Notes: generated by a model from the sequence alone, not told the origin. DNA of 64,000 bases from Paraescarpia echinospica (GCA_020002185.1 CM034533.1:71158003-71222002); one strand, 5' to 3'. Positions 9,065 to 62,819 are shown, counted from the stretch's first letter. Numbers and translations: made by a program.

Positions 9065-12000
9065 GGCCTGTAGTCTGCAGCACCTGGACCCCAGCCATCA
9101 CTACCCTCGTGCCAAGTGGCAGTTGCAACTTCCATACATGCACAACCCTGGACAAGAGGACAACACCCAAGGAGCCAACAGGGTGGCCAAAGTACAATGA
9201 CATTGTCTACCCTCCTCTTAAGGAGGGGGAGCCCATCAGACCTGCAGTGAGTGCATCTTACAATAGGGGTCATCTCAAAACGTTTGGGTCTACACTGTAC
9301 AGAAGTAGTATCTTAACGTCAGATACCCACTACATGAAACTTTGAATTATGTCGATATCAGGGTTGGGGACTTGGGGTTGAGTATGTGGACTTGTACTTA
9401 AGTATATTTTTTCAGTACTTGTTCTTTGATTTGTACTTGGGTTTTTTAATGACAAGTATTTGTACTTAGTCAGCTGCACATGCCAAAATATCAAGTATAT
9501 TTCGAGTATATAAATTCTCTGCTGTTTTGCCTGTATGGTTCACAACAATGAATGCCCATCCCATCCTCGCATGCCAGGGGGTGCTGTGGATTACATCAGT
9601 CTCAGTACCCCTTGGCAGATCGCTAACTTCCGTGCAAAGCGTAGGAATAGTGTACATAGTCACACCCTTGGCTTGCGAGGGTGGCCCATCCTGATTATAC
9701 TTAAAATAAAAATTATTAATATTATCTGTTTCCCATATATTTAATAATTGGCATCTGAATCATATTATTGTTGTTGATCATCATGACTAAAATGGACTAC
9801 TTGACATAATGTACATGCACTTGGAATTGTACATGATCAAATGTACTTTACCCCATCCCTGGACTGGATACCCATGCATATGTCCTCTTCCTTCACAAAG
9901 TAACTATCACACAGGGACACAGACGCACGCACACACACCATTGTATAATGCATGCAAGTTCAAAGTCAGCACCATTATGAACTATTGTCCGAAAGTAAAC
10001 AATGTTTTGGGAACAAACTATATGGTGCAACACTTGAAAGAAATAAAGGTTAACTCCAGCAGAATGAATCCTTTGAATGTGTTGCAGGAGATTACACACT
10101 TCCGAGCTAACATCAAGTACAGTCCCAAGAAGATGTGGTATATTGCCTTCATGGTATGTCCAGTCTCTCTGGCTGCAAGAGTAACATAGACATAGCACAA
10201 TGGCTTGTCAAATATGATGTCCTGCTTTGTGTGTATGAAAGTGTCTGCATTGTCACAATGATGAGAATCCTTGCCAGTTCACAGAGAAGTCTTGTTAAGC
10301 TACATGTCACCAGTAATGTCTGTATCATTCATTATTACTGATTCACCATAATTTATCCTGCACAATGTGAACACATCTAGTGACTTTGCCAGGTCAACCA
10401 CAATCTCTGTTTGCGTCACATAATTCCCAGTGTCACGTACAGTTAAAGACCTGGAATGAAACATAGCAGTACGCTGTCTAGTACATAGAAACGACATAGT
10501 GATGACGTTTCTCATACACTTTCTCACATTTCAGATCCGAGGCATGTCTATAGATGAAGCATTGAAGCAGTTGTCATTTGTTGAAAGAAAAGGTTCCGAG
10601 GTTGTCAAGGAGGTGGGATCGCTGTACCTGCTTTTTCAGCTCTCGGTCTTAAATTCATTCATGTGTTTAAATTGTAGTTATTGTAACTTTACCTGAGATT
10701 AAGTCTAGGTAGCATAGTTTGATGTTCTTCTACTGTACTGTCAGTTGGTGGCTTCTACACATTTATAGATGACTTGAATAGGATCATTTGATAGTGCCTA
10801 GTAGGCATCATTGAGATGAATGTTGTCACTTTGATAGTATCTAGTAGGCATCATTGAGATGAATGTTGTCACTTTGATAGTATCTAGTGGGCATCATTGA
10901 GAGGAATGTTGTCACTTTGTAGTGTACCGGTAGTTCACATATAAATAATTTAAGTAATTTGTGCAGTTGGTTCAATAAAAGTATGAATAATGTTGCAAAA
11001 ATTGTATAAAGAATTAAATTGTTTTATCTGGGCCAGAGGACTTTGACATTTTTTTCACAAGTTTGATAGAATTCTGTAAAAAATTGTGTTATGCAGTGTA
11101 GTTTCACCAGAACTAATTAAACAATACTTTAATAATAATTTCACCAGAACTAATTAAAAAATTTCACAGAAGCGCTAACATGTCATTGTGGATAGTAGAT
11201 AGGTTCAGTGTATTTGTGAAATTATTCTGAAATGCACATATTTGATTTACTGATGTGTGCTGTTGTTGCAGGTGCTCCTGGAAGCCCAGGAATCGGCTGT
11301 ACGTGATCACAATGTTGAGTACAAGTCTAACCTGTGGATTGGTGTGTACAGTGAAAACAACCATCATTTTTAAATTATAGTTCTGTTGTATCTATAAATT
11401 TTTGAACAAGCAACTGTGTAACAGACCAGTTCCAAATGTTTAACTGTCAATTGAAGGCAAAATTATAAAGTTGAACTACTTTATATATTGGTAGCCCTGA
11501 TGACCATTTATTGGCTAATCACGTGGGCATTGATATGTTAATTATGTTACTCTAACAAGTAGTACCAAAATATTTGTCTGCAGTCTAAACTGTTGTTTAG
11601 CGCAGTGGTGTGTAATATGTATACGTCCCGCAACTACGAGTAGCGCGACTACCGCTCATGGGCAATGATGTAAGATCTAAGAATAAACAGTCCTAGAATA
11701 AGCGTGTTGGAGATTTACTTTGTGCGAACGTGAACTAGTAAATACACAACATATTGGCGACGAAGATGGGATCCGATTAGGACGACAATTAGCCACAGGG
11801 ACTCCGCAAACCGGCGATACGGTAACCGTGTCATAGCATCACCAAAATTGTGATATTTCGTGAATTAAAAAAAAACGCTGAACTTTGAGTCCGCGGCAGT
11901 GTCACGTGCATTGTCTGTCTGCCAGGCCATGATGTCGTAGTCAAACAAGATGGCATCAACATTAATCGGGTCATTGGAGATATACGACGGCAACGTTGAA

Positions 12001-15000
12001 AGTTGGGAGTCGTACACTGAACGTTTCGAACAATTTGTCGCTGCAAATGACATAAAGGATGCGAAGAAAGTGTCCGTGTTTTTGAGTGTGATTGGAAGCC
12101 GAACATACGGGTTGCTAAGAACGTTAGTTTCTCCTACAAAGCCGAGTGAGCTGCCGTATTCAGAGTTATGTGATGCACTACGCAAACATCTGCATCCACG
12201 ACCCTTGATCATAGCCGAACGTTTCCGATTTTATAAACGAAATCAGAAGGAGGGTGAATCCATTTTGCAGTTTATCGCTGAGATTAAGAAACTCGCTGAG
12301 TTTTGTGAGTTTGGCAAAGTGCTGGACGACGCGTTACGAGATCGGCTCGTATGCGGACTGACGAACGAACATATGGCAATCCAGAAACGACGCCAATCTA
12401 ACGTTTAGTCGAGCGCTGGAAATTGCTGTAGGAATGGAACGTGCAGCTAAAGACTCGTGCGAGCTGACAAGGGGGCGTGGCAGTGAAAGCCTTCCAGTCA
12501 TACGATTTCGAAGCGGCATCAAAATCGTGGTTCACAAAGACAAGTCAGACAGCAACAACAGAGTAAAAACGCGGCAAAAAAACAGTGTTTCCGCTGCAAC
12601 CGAAACAACCATGGTCCTGATGATTGCAATTTTAAAGATGCAACATGCAACGGTTGCGGGAAGAAGGGCCACATCAGGTCAGCTTGTTTGTCCACAAAAC
12701 AGAACCAGAAGCGAAACAACAAGGTTCACACAGTAAAACAAGCTACGCGCCATATAGACAGCGACGTTGATAACTCCGAAGATGGTGTACAGAGACTTGA
12801 ACTGTATTCCATGCACAGTGGCAGTGGCACCATCTGGCTACAAGTGCAAATAGAAGGACATGACATGCAAATGGAACTCGACACGGGAGCCGCAGTGTCC
12901 GTAATGGGTCGCGAAGACTACGAGAAGTATCTGTCCCATGTTCCTCTGAAGAAATCTTCAATACAACTGGAGACGTATACCAGCGAAAAGATATGCCCAC
13001 TTGGCATTGCATATGTCGACGTGTGCTACAGTAGCCAGAAGAAAACGTTGAGCCTCTACATCATCGACAAGGGGGGCCCACCGTTATTCGGTCGTGAATG
13101 GTTGCACACCATAAAGCTCAACTGGCCTGAAATTAAGGCACTCTCAGCACATGCGTTTTCCACATCTACGAAGAAGTTGGAGAGTATCCTCCAGAAACAC
13201 GTCGCAGTCTTCAGCCCTGGTGTAAGGATAGTGAAAGGCCATCAAGCCAAACTGACGGTAGAAGTTGATAGCAAGCCCCGTTTCCACAAGGCACATCCAG
13301 TGCCGTACGCGATAAAGCCCAAGGTCGAACTAGAGATAGAACGCTTACAGTCGGAAGGAATCATCAGACCGGTGGAACGCAGCAACTGGGCTGCTCCAAT
13401 TGTTCCAGTGATAAAAAGGAACGGGAATGTCCGTTTGTGTGGAGACTTCAAGGTCACCATTAACCCGGTACTTGAAATGGACAAGTACGCGCTTCCGAAA
13501 ATTGAAGATATTTTCGCAGACTGAAAAGATTCAACCAGTATCTGGAAGGTCGAACCTTCACCATCGTGACAGATCATCAACCACTGTTGACCATCTTTCA
13601 TCCCAGCAAATCGGTATCATCGACAGCTGCTGCAAGACTGCAATGCTGGGCATTGTTCCTCGGTGGATACAGGTACACGATCCTGTATAGAAGCACAACA
13701 AAACACGCCAACGCCGACTGTCTTTCACGACTGCCAATGCGTGATAACAGCGGGGGTCAACACTCCTACGATGCTGCAGACCTGTTTCACATCGACCAAG
13801 TCAGCGTGATGCCTGTCAGCAGTGAAGAGCTCGGAAGGGAAACAAGCAGGAACCCAACCCTTAGTAAGGTTCTTCAACTCACCATGAATGGCGAGTGGAG
13901 CACGCAGTACAAACACAACATGGACTTTGCTCCATATTACCAACGAAAAGACAAATTATCCGTCCAGCAGGGATGTCTGTTGTGGGGTACTCGGGTCATC
14001 CTACCTCCCAAGCTTCGTTACAGGGTGCTACAAGAATTGCACGAAGGCCACTTGGGCATAGTAAAAATGAAGTGCCTGAACAGAAGCTACGCATGGTGGC
14101 CAGGAATAGACCAGCAGATCGAGAACATCGCAAAATCCTGCCAAGGTTGCCAACAAACACAGCGGGCACCACAACTGGCCCCCTTGCATTCTTGGGAATT
14201 TCCATCCAGACGGTGGCAACGCATGCACATTGACTTTGCTGGACCTTTCCTAGGAAAAATGTTCCTCATAGTTGTTGACGCCCATTCAAAATGGCCAGAA
14301 GTCATTCCAATGAACACAATCACTGCAATTCAAACAATCGAAGTGTTGAGATCTCTATTTGCGAGATGGGGTCTACCAGAACAACTCGTGAGTGATTACG
14401 GGCCTCAATTCGTCGCAGAGGAGTTCGCCAAATTCATGAAGCAGAACGGCATCCACCACATCACTTCAGCGCCGTATCACCCTGCTACGAACGGACTTGC
14501 GGAAAGATTCGTACAGAGCTTCAAAAAGTCCCTGCGCGCATCAGTGTGTGGCTCAGATGCTAGGCTCAGTCTTCAACACAGACTCAACAAATTCCTGCTT
14601 GCATACCGTAACACACCGCACGTAACAACAGGACAAGCACCGGCAACACTGATGTTAGGCCACAACATCAGATCACGACTAGATCTGCTAAAGCCTGATC
14701 TAGACAGCACAATCCGGAAGAAACGGATGTCAGCGACGCGAACGGGGAAGATGAGACATTTCTTCGAAGGTCAGACAGTGATGACCAGAAACTACCACTC
14801 TGGGCCGAAGTGGGTTCCAGGAACTGTGTTACAACAAACAGGGCCAGTGAGTTTCATCATCAAGGTGGGACAGATGATGTGGCGACGTCACCTGGATCAA
14901 ATATGTGGTACAAATGTTACCCCTAATATGGTCGAGGATACGGAGGTACATGAGCCTTTCGTGTCGGGATTGACAACAGACACCGAGGCCGTGACATCGG

Positions 15001-16389
15001 CACAGGTCGTACCTGAACTGTCGACACCACCTGTGGAAGTAACAGTGCCGACAACACGACGAACTGAAGCCAGTTCTACTACACCTGTTGGAACTGCGCA
15101 AACTTTCGTTCGTCCTCTTGCTGAGCGACGCTACCCAGAGCGTGAAAATCGACGTCCACCTACCAAACTGGACTTATAATGTGATGCAAATGAGTATCAA
15201 CGTAATTTGTACCGAGAGGTTGTTTAGTTATTTTGAACTCTACAGCCGTACAATACGGAATATTTCGTTGGATGCTTAACATCGTATAATTAGCCATTGA
15301 TCTTCTCACAGACATCATTGTTCTGGGACGGATTACTAGATGTGTATTACTGACTGAGTATTGTATGAACATTTAAAATAAGAGTTTTCTGTGGAACATT
15401 ATTTTGAGTTCATAATTAAGTCGTGAGGAATAATATGTATACGTCCCGCAACTACGAGTAGTGCGACTACCGCTCATGGGCAATGATGTAAGATCTAAGA
15501 ATAAACAGTCCTTGTGTTAAGCTAGAATAAGCGTGTTGGAGATTTACTTCGTGCGAACGTAAACTAGTAAATACACAACAGTGTGGAGTGGCTTTCTGTG
15601 GAGCGCAGTGGTGCAGTGGCTAGAGCTTCGGACTCTCGACCAAGATAACCCGGGTTCGAATCCTGTGCTGCGGTGTCGAACCTTGGGAAATTCATTCCTT
15701 GTTGCTCCAGTCCACTCAGCTGTATGAATGAGTACCTGGCTCTAGACAGTGGTGGATATTTGTGTATGAATAGTAGGCTGGATACTTCCCAGAGAAGTAG
15801 AGATGGTATTCGATTGAACAGGTCTGCCAGGGAGTAAAGTGTAAAGTGCTTTGAGCAGTCATGAGGACTGGATACTGCGCTATATAAGAACGTACCTTTA
15901 TTTTTGTTACTAAACGTAAAAAGTGTTAACCTGAAGTCTCATCACTAAGAATTTCAGAACATTTTCTTTAATTGGCTTGAGTCTGCCAAATACATCTTGA
16001 GAGAAAGATTTGTTTTCTCCAGGTTAAGTTTTTATTTGAGTTAACTGATGCCACTGGTGTGTACCTGATAGTAGTAGTTCTCTTGTCATTTAAATAAATA
16101 ACTGCACCTTATGAAAGCAGTCCAGTAAGCTGGTGTGGTTTAGCCTGTATCTTATGGTTTGTTTCTTGCAGCTGACTCAATGGCCCTGAATGCTCACTTT
16201 ATAAAGGGGGCACGACGACACGCCCGAGGGCGGTACGGCCACATCCAGTACCGCTACACCCACTACCTGGTGCGACTGGCTGAAGGCAAACCACCCAAAC
16301 ACTACTACGAACCACAGCCGAGTGGAACAGAGAAGATGCAGGAATATCTGCAGAAGTTGCGAAACAGACGTGTAGTGAGAGCACTATAG
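9065..16389 (+). CDS. MRPL22: MRPL22, mitochondrial large-subunit ribosomal protein uL22m (five exons; 5' end not found)
   Basis: Five exons (about 9081-9246, 10088-10153, 10535-10612, 11272-11341, 16172-16389) join in phase to about 198 residues; the human protein has 206. The order of motifs matches bL22/uL22m throughout: DIVYPPLKEGEPIRPA, IKYSPKKMWYIAFM, IRGMSIDEALKQL, EVLLEAQESAVRDHNVEYKS and a C-terminal HYLVRLAEG...LRNRRVV segment. uL22 lines the peptide exit tunnel and binds large-subunit rRNA; the mitochondrial form is nuclear-encoded and imported. The initiator Met and most of the targeting peptide are not seen; HTCTTLDKR corresponds to the stretch just after the human presequence. 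The last intron is 4.8 kb and holds a gypsy element and a SINE. AATAAA at 16561 is the likely poly(A) signal. Confidence 0.93.
9081..9246 (+). CDS. MRPL22: MRPL22 exon a (N-terminal region)
   Basis: The acceptor is TCTGCAG ending at 9080; an alternative, TGTTGTAG ending at 9064, would add 16 bases. The donor is GTGAGT at 9247. It ends in phase 0 with EGEPIRPA, the conserved end of the segment that precedes the rRNA-binding fold. Confidence 0.85.
9359..9861. mobile_element. MITE with ACTTGTACTTG-rich ends (MRPL22 intron)
   Basis: Starts CAGGGTTGGGGACTTG and ends TACCCCATCCCTG, imperfect inverted termini. Subterminal regions are rich in TACTTG repeats, a structure known from hAT-type MITEs. 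A relative with a matching end (ACCACAACCCTG) and shared internal phrase ATATCAAGTATATTTC-like sequence lies at 62515-62819. I could not see a clean 8-bp target duplication. Confidence 0.6.
10088..10153 (+). CDS. MRPL22: MRPL22 exon b
   Basis: Acceptor GTTGCAG, donor GTATGT. Its 22 codons start EITHFRANIKYS and end WYIAFM. Both junctions are phase 0. This is the start of the uL22 fold. Confidence 0.93.
10535..10612 (+). CDS. MRPL22: MRPL22 exon c
   Basis: Acceptor CACATTTCAG, donor GTGGGA. Its 26 codons contain IRGMSIDEALKQLSFV, the most conserved uL22m block. Both junctions are phase 0. Confidence 0.93.
10790..10918 (+). repeat. 43-bp tandem repeat, three copies (MRPL22 intron)
   Basis: Units beginning GATAGTRYCTAGTRGGCATC at 10790, 10833 and 10876, spaced exactly 43 bp, with few mismatches. 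Confidence 0.85.
11272..11341 (+). CDS. MRPL22: MRPL22 exon d
   Basis: Acceptor TTGTTGCAG ending at 11271, donor GTGTGT at 11342. It encodes VLLEAQESAVRDHNVEYK and the following SNLWI, and ends with one base of an Ala codon (phase 1), which pairs exactly with the next exon. Confidence 0.93.
11613..11751 (+). repeat. 5' LTR of the plus-strand gypsy element
   Basis: Begins TAATATGTATACGTCC and ends AAATACACAACA, unusual in starting TA rather than TG if the GTGTG target duplication sets the boundary. It matches 15431-15580. Confidence 0.88.
11950..12408 (+). pseudogene. gypsy Gag capsid region, frame broken at its end
   Basis: Starts ATGGCATCAAC about 200 bases after the 5' LTR. 152 codons include a capsid-like region with YTERFEQFVAANDI, VFLSVIGSRTYGLLRTLV and RFRFYKRNQKEGESI followed by FIAEIKKLAEFCEFG, which is the standard gypsy/BEL-like Gag pattern. 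The frame ends early near 12400 by a probable frameshift, since the following bases (TTTAGTCGAGCGCTGGAAATTGC) still look coding in another phase. It would form the particle shell. Confidence 0.82.
12586..13520 (+). pseudogene. gypsy nucleocapsid knuckles, protease and N-terminal RT
   Basis: In one frame from 12586: two CCHC knuckles (CFRCNRNNHGPDDC and CNGCGKKGHIRSAC), then a protease with MELDTGAAVSVMG (catalytic DTG), then PPLFGREWLHTIKLNWPE and an RT N-terminus with KAHPVPYAIKPKVE, NWAAPIVPVIKRNG and RLCGDFKVTINPV. It stops at YALPKIEDIFAD, where the RT fingers end. The next base run belongs to RNase H, so a deletion junction lies at about 13515-13522 and produces an in-frame TGA. Confidence 0.88.
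13521..15179 (+). CDS. gypsy RNase H C-terminus plus intact integrase frame
   Basis: An open frame of more than 537 codons to TAA at 15177-15179. It begins in the second half of RNase H (FTIVTDHQPLLTIF, then HANADCLSRLP with the last catalytic Asp present). Integrase follows: an N-terminal zinc-binding region (LHEGHLGIVKMK...CQGCQ), core Asp in MHIDFAGPFLGKM, core Asp in LVSDYGPQFVAEEF, and core Glu in NGLAERFVQSFKKS, so the DDE triad is complete. A C-terminal GPKWVPGTVLQQTG module and a Thr/Pro-rich tail end the frame. The only open long frame of either gypsy copy; RT is missing upstream. Confidence 0.85.
   Translation: MKRFNQYLEGRTFTIVTDHQPLLTIFHPSKSVSSTAAARLQCWALFLGGYRYTILYRSTTKHANADCLSRLPMRDNSGGQHSYDAADLFHIDQVSVMPVSSEELGRETSRNPTLSKVLQLTMNGEWSTQYKHNMDFAPYYQRKDKLSVQQGCLLWGTRVILPPKLRYRVLQELHEGHLGIVKMKCLNRSYAWWPGIDQQIENIAKSCQGCQQTQRAPQLAPLHSWEFPSRRWQRMHIDFAGPFLGKMFLIVVDAHSKWPEVIPMNTITAIQTIEVLRSLFARWGLPEQLVSDYGPQFVAEEFAKFMKQNGIHHITSAPYHPATNGLAERFVQSFKKSLRASVCGSDARLSLQHRLNKFLLAYRNTPHVTTGQAPATLMLGHNIRSRLDLLKPDLDSTIRKKRMSATRTGKMRHFFEGQTVMTRNYHSGPKWVPGTVLQQTGPVSFIIKVGQMMWRRHLDQICGTNVTPNMVEDTEVHEPFVSGLTTDTEAVTSAQVVPELSTPPVEVTVPTTRRTEASSTTPVGTAQTFVRPLAERRYPERENRRPPTKLDL
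15431..15580 (+). repeat. 3' LTR of the plus-strand gypsy element
   Basis: 150-bp partner of the 5' LTR. It carries an extra TTGTGTTAAGC after AAACAGTCC that the 5' LTR lacks; otherwise only a few substitutions are seen. GTGTG follows at 15581-15585. Confidence 0.9.
15600..15905 (+). mobile_element. tRNA-derived SINE, full length (MRPL22 intron)
   Basis: The head reads GAGCGCAGTGGTGCAGTGGC (A-box region) and ACCCGGGTTCGAATCC (a canonical B box). The body includes CTCAGCTGTATGAATGAGTA and GAGAAGTAGAGATGGTATTC, and the tail is GATACTGCGCTATATAAGAA followed by T/A-rich sequence. Relatives lie at 8838-9003 (minus) and 38048-38781. It begins about 15 bp after the gypsy target duplication. Confidence 0.85.
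16172..16389 (+). CDS. MRPL22: MRPL22 exon e with stop codon
   Basis: Acceptor TTTCTTGCAG. Two bases complete the Ala codon; then come 71 codons including GARRHARGRYGHIQYR (basic rRNA-contacting loop) and HYLVRLAEGKPP, and TAG at 16387-16389. Confidence 0.94.
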
Positions 16390-16560
16390 GAGATGATGTC
16401 ATTGTCCACGACTCAATTTAGTTTAAATTAATATGCTCGAAAAGCAGGATACTCATTAAAAATTGAAATTATAAACTTTTCTGATGATGTACAACATAGA
16501 CACTTATTGCTAAGTATTATTCTCTGTAATGTAGAATTTATTTTATGTTGGGAAAAAATT

Positions 16561-16566
16561 AATAAA
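16561..16566 (+). terminator. poly(A) signal of MRPL22
   Basis: AATAAA, 172 bases after the MRPL22 stop codon. It is the first canonical signal downstream. Confidence 0.6.
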
Positions 16567-18200
16567 TTGATTCATTATTAGGTGTCATGTGTAAAGTAGA
16601 CTACAGTATTTAGGACAGTTACAAGAAGCTTCATCATGTCAACAAACAGATCAGCGGTCAGTGTATGATCAAAATAATCATAATCAGGTGAAATGGGCCA
16701 ACACATACTTTGGCCATGTGTTATTGCTGAATCAGAATTGTACATTATCAATAATAAAACTGCCACATTGATGTGTGATAACTTTTCACAGTTTCTGTGC
16801 TGTGTTTTTATTCATGTTTGTATGTTAATCAGATTACAACGTGATTGCTATCATGATGCAACCATTACTGAGAAGTGTTAATTTTTTATTAGGAATCATC
16901 TCGAAACGTTAATTTGATGTCCAATATCAGACTACATTAATTTCGTTTGGGGGAGGGTGGGTCACTGACTCGGGCACTTTCATCTGGTATCGGATATCAA
17001 TATTTTACACTTCTAACCTGGCTGAGGTCAGATGAAAGTAATTTTGTCTGATATATAACATCTATTTAACAAATTACAAAACATGCATGCAAAATTGAAC
17101 TGTTGCACGTATCATGGCACCTCTGGAGACATGAGCTCCCCTGTGGATGCAGTCAATAACAAGACTACTTGAATAATAAACTAGATGTATGTTACACATG
17201 TACCCTGCCATGCATAACAAGTAGTGGTAGAGGACGATCAAAGACAGGATATGGGAAATGAAAGATTTGCAGGACACAGCCTCTGGTGCAATGGTATTAT
17301 AAAATTATGTGGCAACAATTGAATAGAAGAACAAGGGAACACAGATCAACCTTTAAATTTACCAACTTTCTAAATGAAGTTGTGTGATGAGAGCTGTGTT
17401 ATGAAGTCCATTCTTAATATCATGAATACACATTGTATATGTTATATGAAGAATGTATTTGCACTTGAAAAAATGCAACATGAAAAGAAGTTAATGATAA
17501 ATAAAGCTGTACAATGTTCTTTTTACTACTTCACCTTAGCAATGACAAAGGGTTGCTGACTTGTCTTAGTGACAGTATTCTCTCGGAACAGAATTGGAAA
17601 TATTAGGTTTGCAAGTATTATTTAAAAAATCAACCCCACACTCAACTGGCCTAAGAGTCAGGGAATGACCCAAACCAGTGTAGGCATATTTTAATCTAAG
17701 CGGTTATGTCGTATTGGTTATGTTTTGCTGTGTTGGGGGGAGGGGTGTAGTGTTGTCCTTAACAAAATTTATATAGAATATTTAGTAGGATTTTTACAGA
17801 TAGCTTTCTGCAGAGTATTTTATGCTATACAATGTTGTAGAATTCTGTACCAATTTATGGGGCTAATAAATAGTTATATATAATTATATAGAATCTTCTA
17901 TAAAATTATATATATATATAATTGAAGTGACCACTACAATTTTATATAATTCTACAGATTTGTACAGCTTTTCTATAGAATAATAATTTCTATAGATTTG
18001 TTTGCTAAGGATGGATATTTTCACCCCGCATGAAGCTCACCAAAAACGTCACATCATGTTCACGAAATTGTTGAAGGGCTCAGCCTCCAAGCCTTCCCAC
18101 CGTTCCGAAACCTATGATGTAGAAGCTAGCGTAATATAAACAAAGGGGCCTATGTCATTAATTTTGTTCTCGACTATGCCCCGCACTGGTCGGTAGGTGT
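16567..18200. other. intergenic region between MRPL22 and GPATCH8
   Basis: No supported gene. 17850-17990 is an AT-rich zone with nested short inverted repeats around ATAGAATC / ATTATATA runs. From about 18050 CpG dinucleotides become more frequent toward the GPATCH8 start. Confidence 0.5.
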
Positions 18201-18373
18201 CGCCATTTAAAAATTGAAACTAGTTCCGGTTACGCTGCGCCTGATTTCTACTTTACAGCTGCTTCGATGTCAAGAGTCTACAAACAGGAATTGGTTTCCC
18301 TTGTTATCTAAGCAATTACGTTACTCTCATTGTAACTGCTTTTAAAAGATTAGCAGGTCTACTGTAGACCAGT
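18180..18373 (+). promoter_or_regulatory. putative GPATCH8 promoter and 5' leader
   Basis: CpG-richer than its surroundings, with CTAGTTCCGGTTACGCTGCG containing an ETS-like CCGGTT/TTCCGG core. No TATA box is obvious. The transcription start is not determinable from the sequence; the placement is inferred from the position of the first coding exon. Confidence 0.3.
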
Positions 18374-18403
18374 GATGGCGAACTTTGAGCAGTTCGCAAA
18401 ATA
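18374..18403 (+). promoter_or_regulatory. upstream ORF before the GPATCH8 start
   Basis: ATG GCG AAC ... AAA TAG encodes nine residues (MANFEQFAK) and stops six bases before the assigned start, in the same frame. The ATGG context (purine not at -3 but G at +4) is moderate. It could reduce initiation at 18410. MANFEQF is reminiscent of the MADRFSRF start of vertebrate GPATCH8, so it may alternatively be the decayed original N-terminus. Confidence 0.4.
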
Positions 18404-18409
18404 GCGCCA

Positions 18410-61379
<42,970 letters not shown>

Positions 61380-62435
61380 TACGTTGACACTGCACCTTGC
61401 GTGTGACGAATGTGAGTCATGTGACACCAGGATCTACAAGTCTCCTACAGTCTACAGCTGAAGTGATGAGACTGGGTAAAGCTTCCATGGCGATAAGCTT
61501 ACTCCTACAGCAGTGTGCAGGCTGTGATGTGCTTCACCCCACACGGGTGTGTGGGCTCAGCTTGTGATCACTAACTCCTGCCAGTTGGCTGAGAAGTTGC
61601 CTGTGTATGATCAGTCAATTAACACTGTGTCTGTTAAAAGATCTAGACATTCTACTGTCAATGATTCTGTGGTCGGTTTGGCTTCGATTATCTAGAAGAC
61701 ACGAGAAAACGAATGAAATTTTTTCTCATTGTAAAACTTGCTCTGTTTCACTGAAGCCAGATAATATGTGGCCAGTAACCAAACGAAAATGACAACATGA
61801 CATTCATACTACCTGGTAGTGAGAGTACATTCAGGTTGGCAAATCCTAAGTAACACTGCTTGAGAAATGATTGGATATACAAAGTGTAGTATTCTCCGTG
61901 ATGTGGTGCTTGATATCGCTTAACGTATTGCCCTCATCTGTATGCAGACAGGTGTCATAGAAGATGTGGGTTTAGAGATTGGCCCAAAAAGCAAGCGTTC
62001 TACGGGGAGTTGTCTTGAAGATATTCAACTGTGTTGCATGCAGTGACACTGTGATTCTACTGGAGCTGCTGTGGCTCAAATGTTGCAAAGGAACATGGAC
62101 TATTATTGTGTACTGCTAATTTATCTTACTGCAGGTTACTGATACACACTGCTTTTGTGTGTGATTCAGCGACTGAATGAATTAAATGAACGGCTCAGTC
62201 AGTTTAATGGTGTATCCTTCTGCTCACCCGTCGTTGCTTTTGTGTTGTAAATAGTCGTATTAATGATGTCCCTGTGGCTGTGATGTCGCCATGGTTATGT
62301 GGTAATGATGTGGTGATGTCCGAGCGGTACTGATGCCACTATGGCATGCTTCTAGTTATGTACTGTCTGTAAAGCATTAAAATGTGTGTCATGTTTCTTG
62401 TCAATGTGGACAATAAACAATCCTAATAGTTTGAA
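61380..62435 (+). other. GPATCH8 3' untranslated region
   Basis: About 1.05 kb from the stop codon to the first strong poly(A) signal. No open frame of note and no large repeats. Confidence 0.6.
62412..62417 (+). terminator. poly(A) signal of GPATCH8
   Basis: AATAAA within GGACAATAAACAATCC. A T/G-rich stretch (GTCTTCCGTGTTG) follows about 30 bases on. Confidence 0.6.
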
Positions 62436-62514
62436 TTGTCCCAGTCTTCCGTGTTGACTCGGCATTGTCTAATGAATCTAGTGTCATGTGAAAATTTACA
62501 CATCACAGTATTGT

Positions 62515-62819
62515 TAGGTACCCTTGTATTTTTACTTGGTCTTGGTAAGTTGTACTTGCCAAACTATCAAGTATATTTCAAGTACATAACTTGAGTACAC
62601 CGTAATTTAGAATATAACATAAGACCTCTACTCTTGCCTGCGTGAAACACAACATGGAATGTCTATCCTTATATCAACAATTAATAAAACGTTTATAATT
62701 AACACGAATAACATTATTATAAAATTTACTTGTACTTGATGTAATGTACTTGTAAGTGTACTTGATAACTTTGGTTTGAGGTACTTGTCCTTAATCAAAT
62801 GTACTTGACCACAACCCTG
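62515..62819. mobile_element. MITE related to 9359-9861
   Basis: The right end ACCACAACCCTG is the inverse of the CAGGGTTG terminus of the first copy. The interior is rich in TACTTG words and shares ATCAAGTATATTTC. The left end has decayed. Confidence 0.55.

Larger units (their letters stand above)
11613..15580 (+). mobile_element. Ty3/gypsy LTR retrotransposon, RT-deleted, inside MRPL22 intron
   Basis: A 3.97-kb element in the same orientation as MRPL22. LTRs at 11613-11751 and 15431-15580 are nearly identical apart from an 11-bp length difference. The target duplication GTGTG flanks both ends (11608-11612, 15581-15585). Directly after the 5' LTR, TATTGGCGACGAAGATGGG is a candidate primer-binding region. 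The coding order is gag, CCHC zinc knuckles, protease, the N-terminal part of RT, then a jump to the end of RNase H, then integrase. The RT palm with YxDD is absent, so the copy could only move if helped in trans. The integrase frame is open over 537 codons, which suggests a young copy. Confidence 0.93.

Noticed and set aside
11599..11612. SINE head (GCGCAGTGGTG) interrupted by the gypsy insertion
   Set aside because: The right flank does not continue the same SINE in register; an intact SINE head starts separately at 15600.
13996..14323. Minus-strand frames in the gypsy integrase
   Set aside because: Shadows of the integrase frame on plus.
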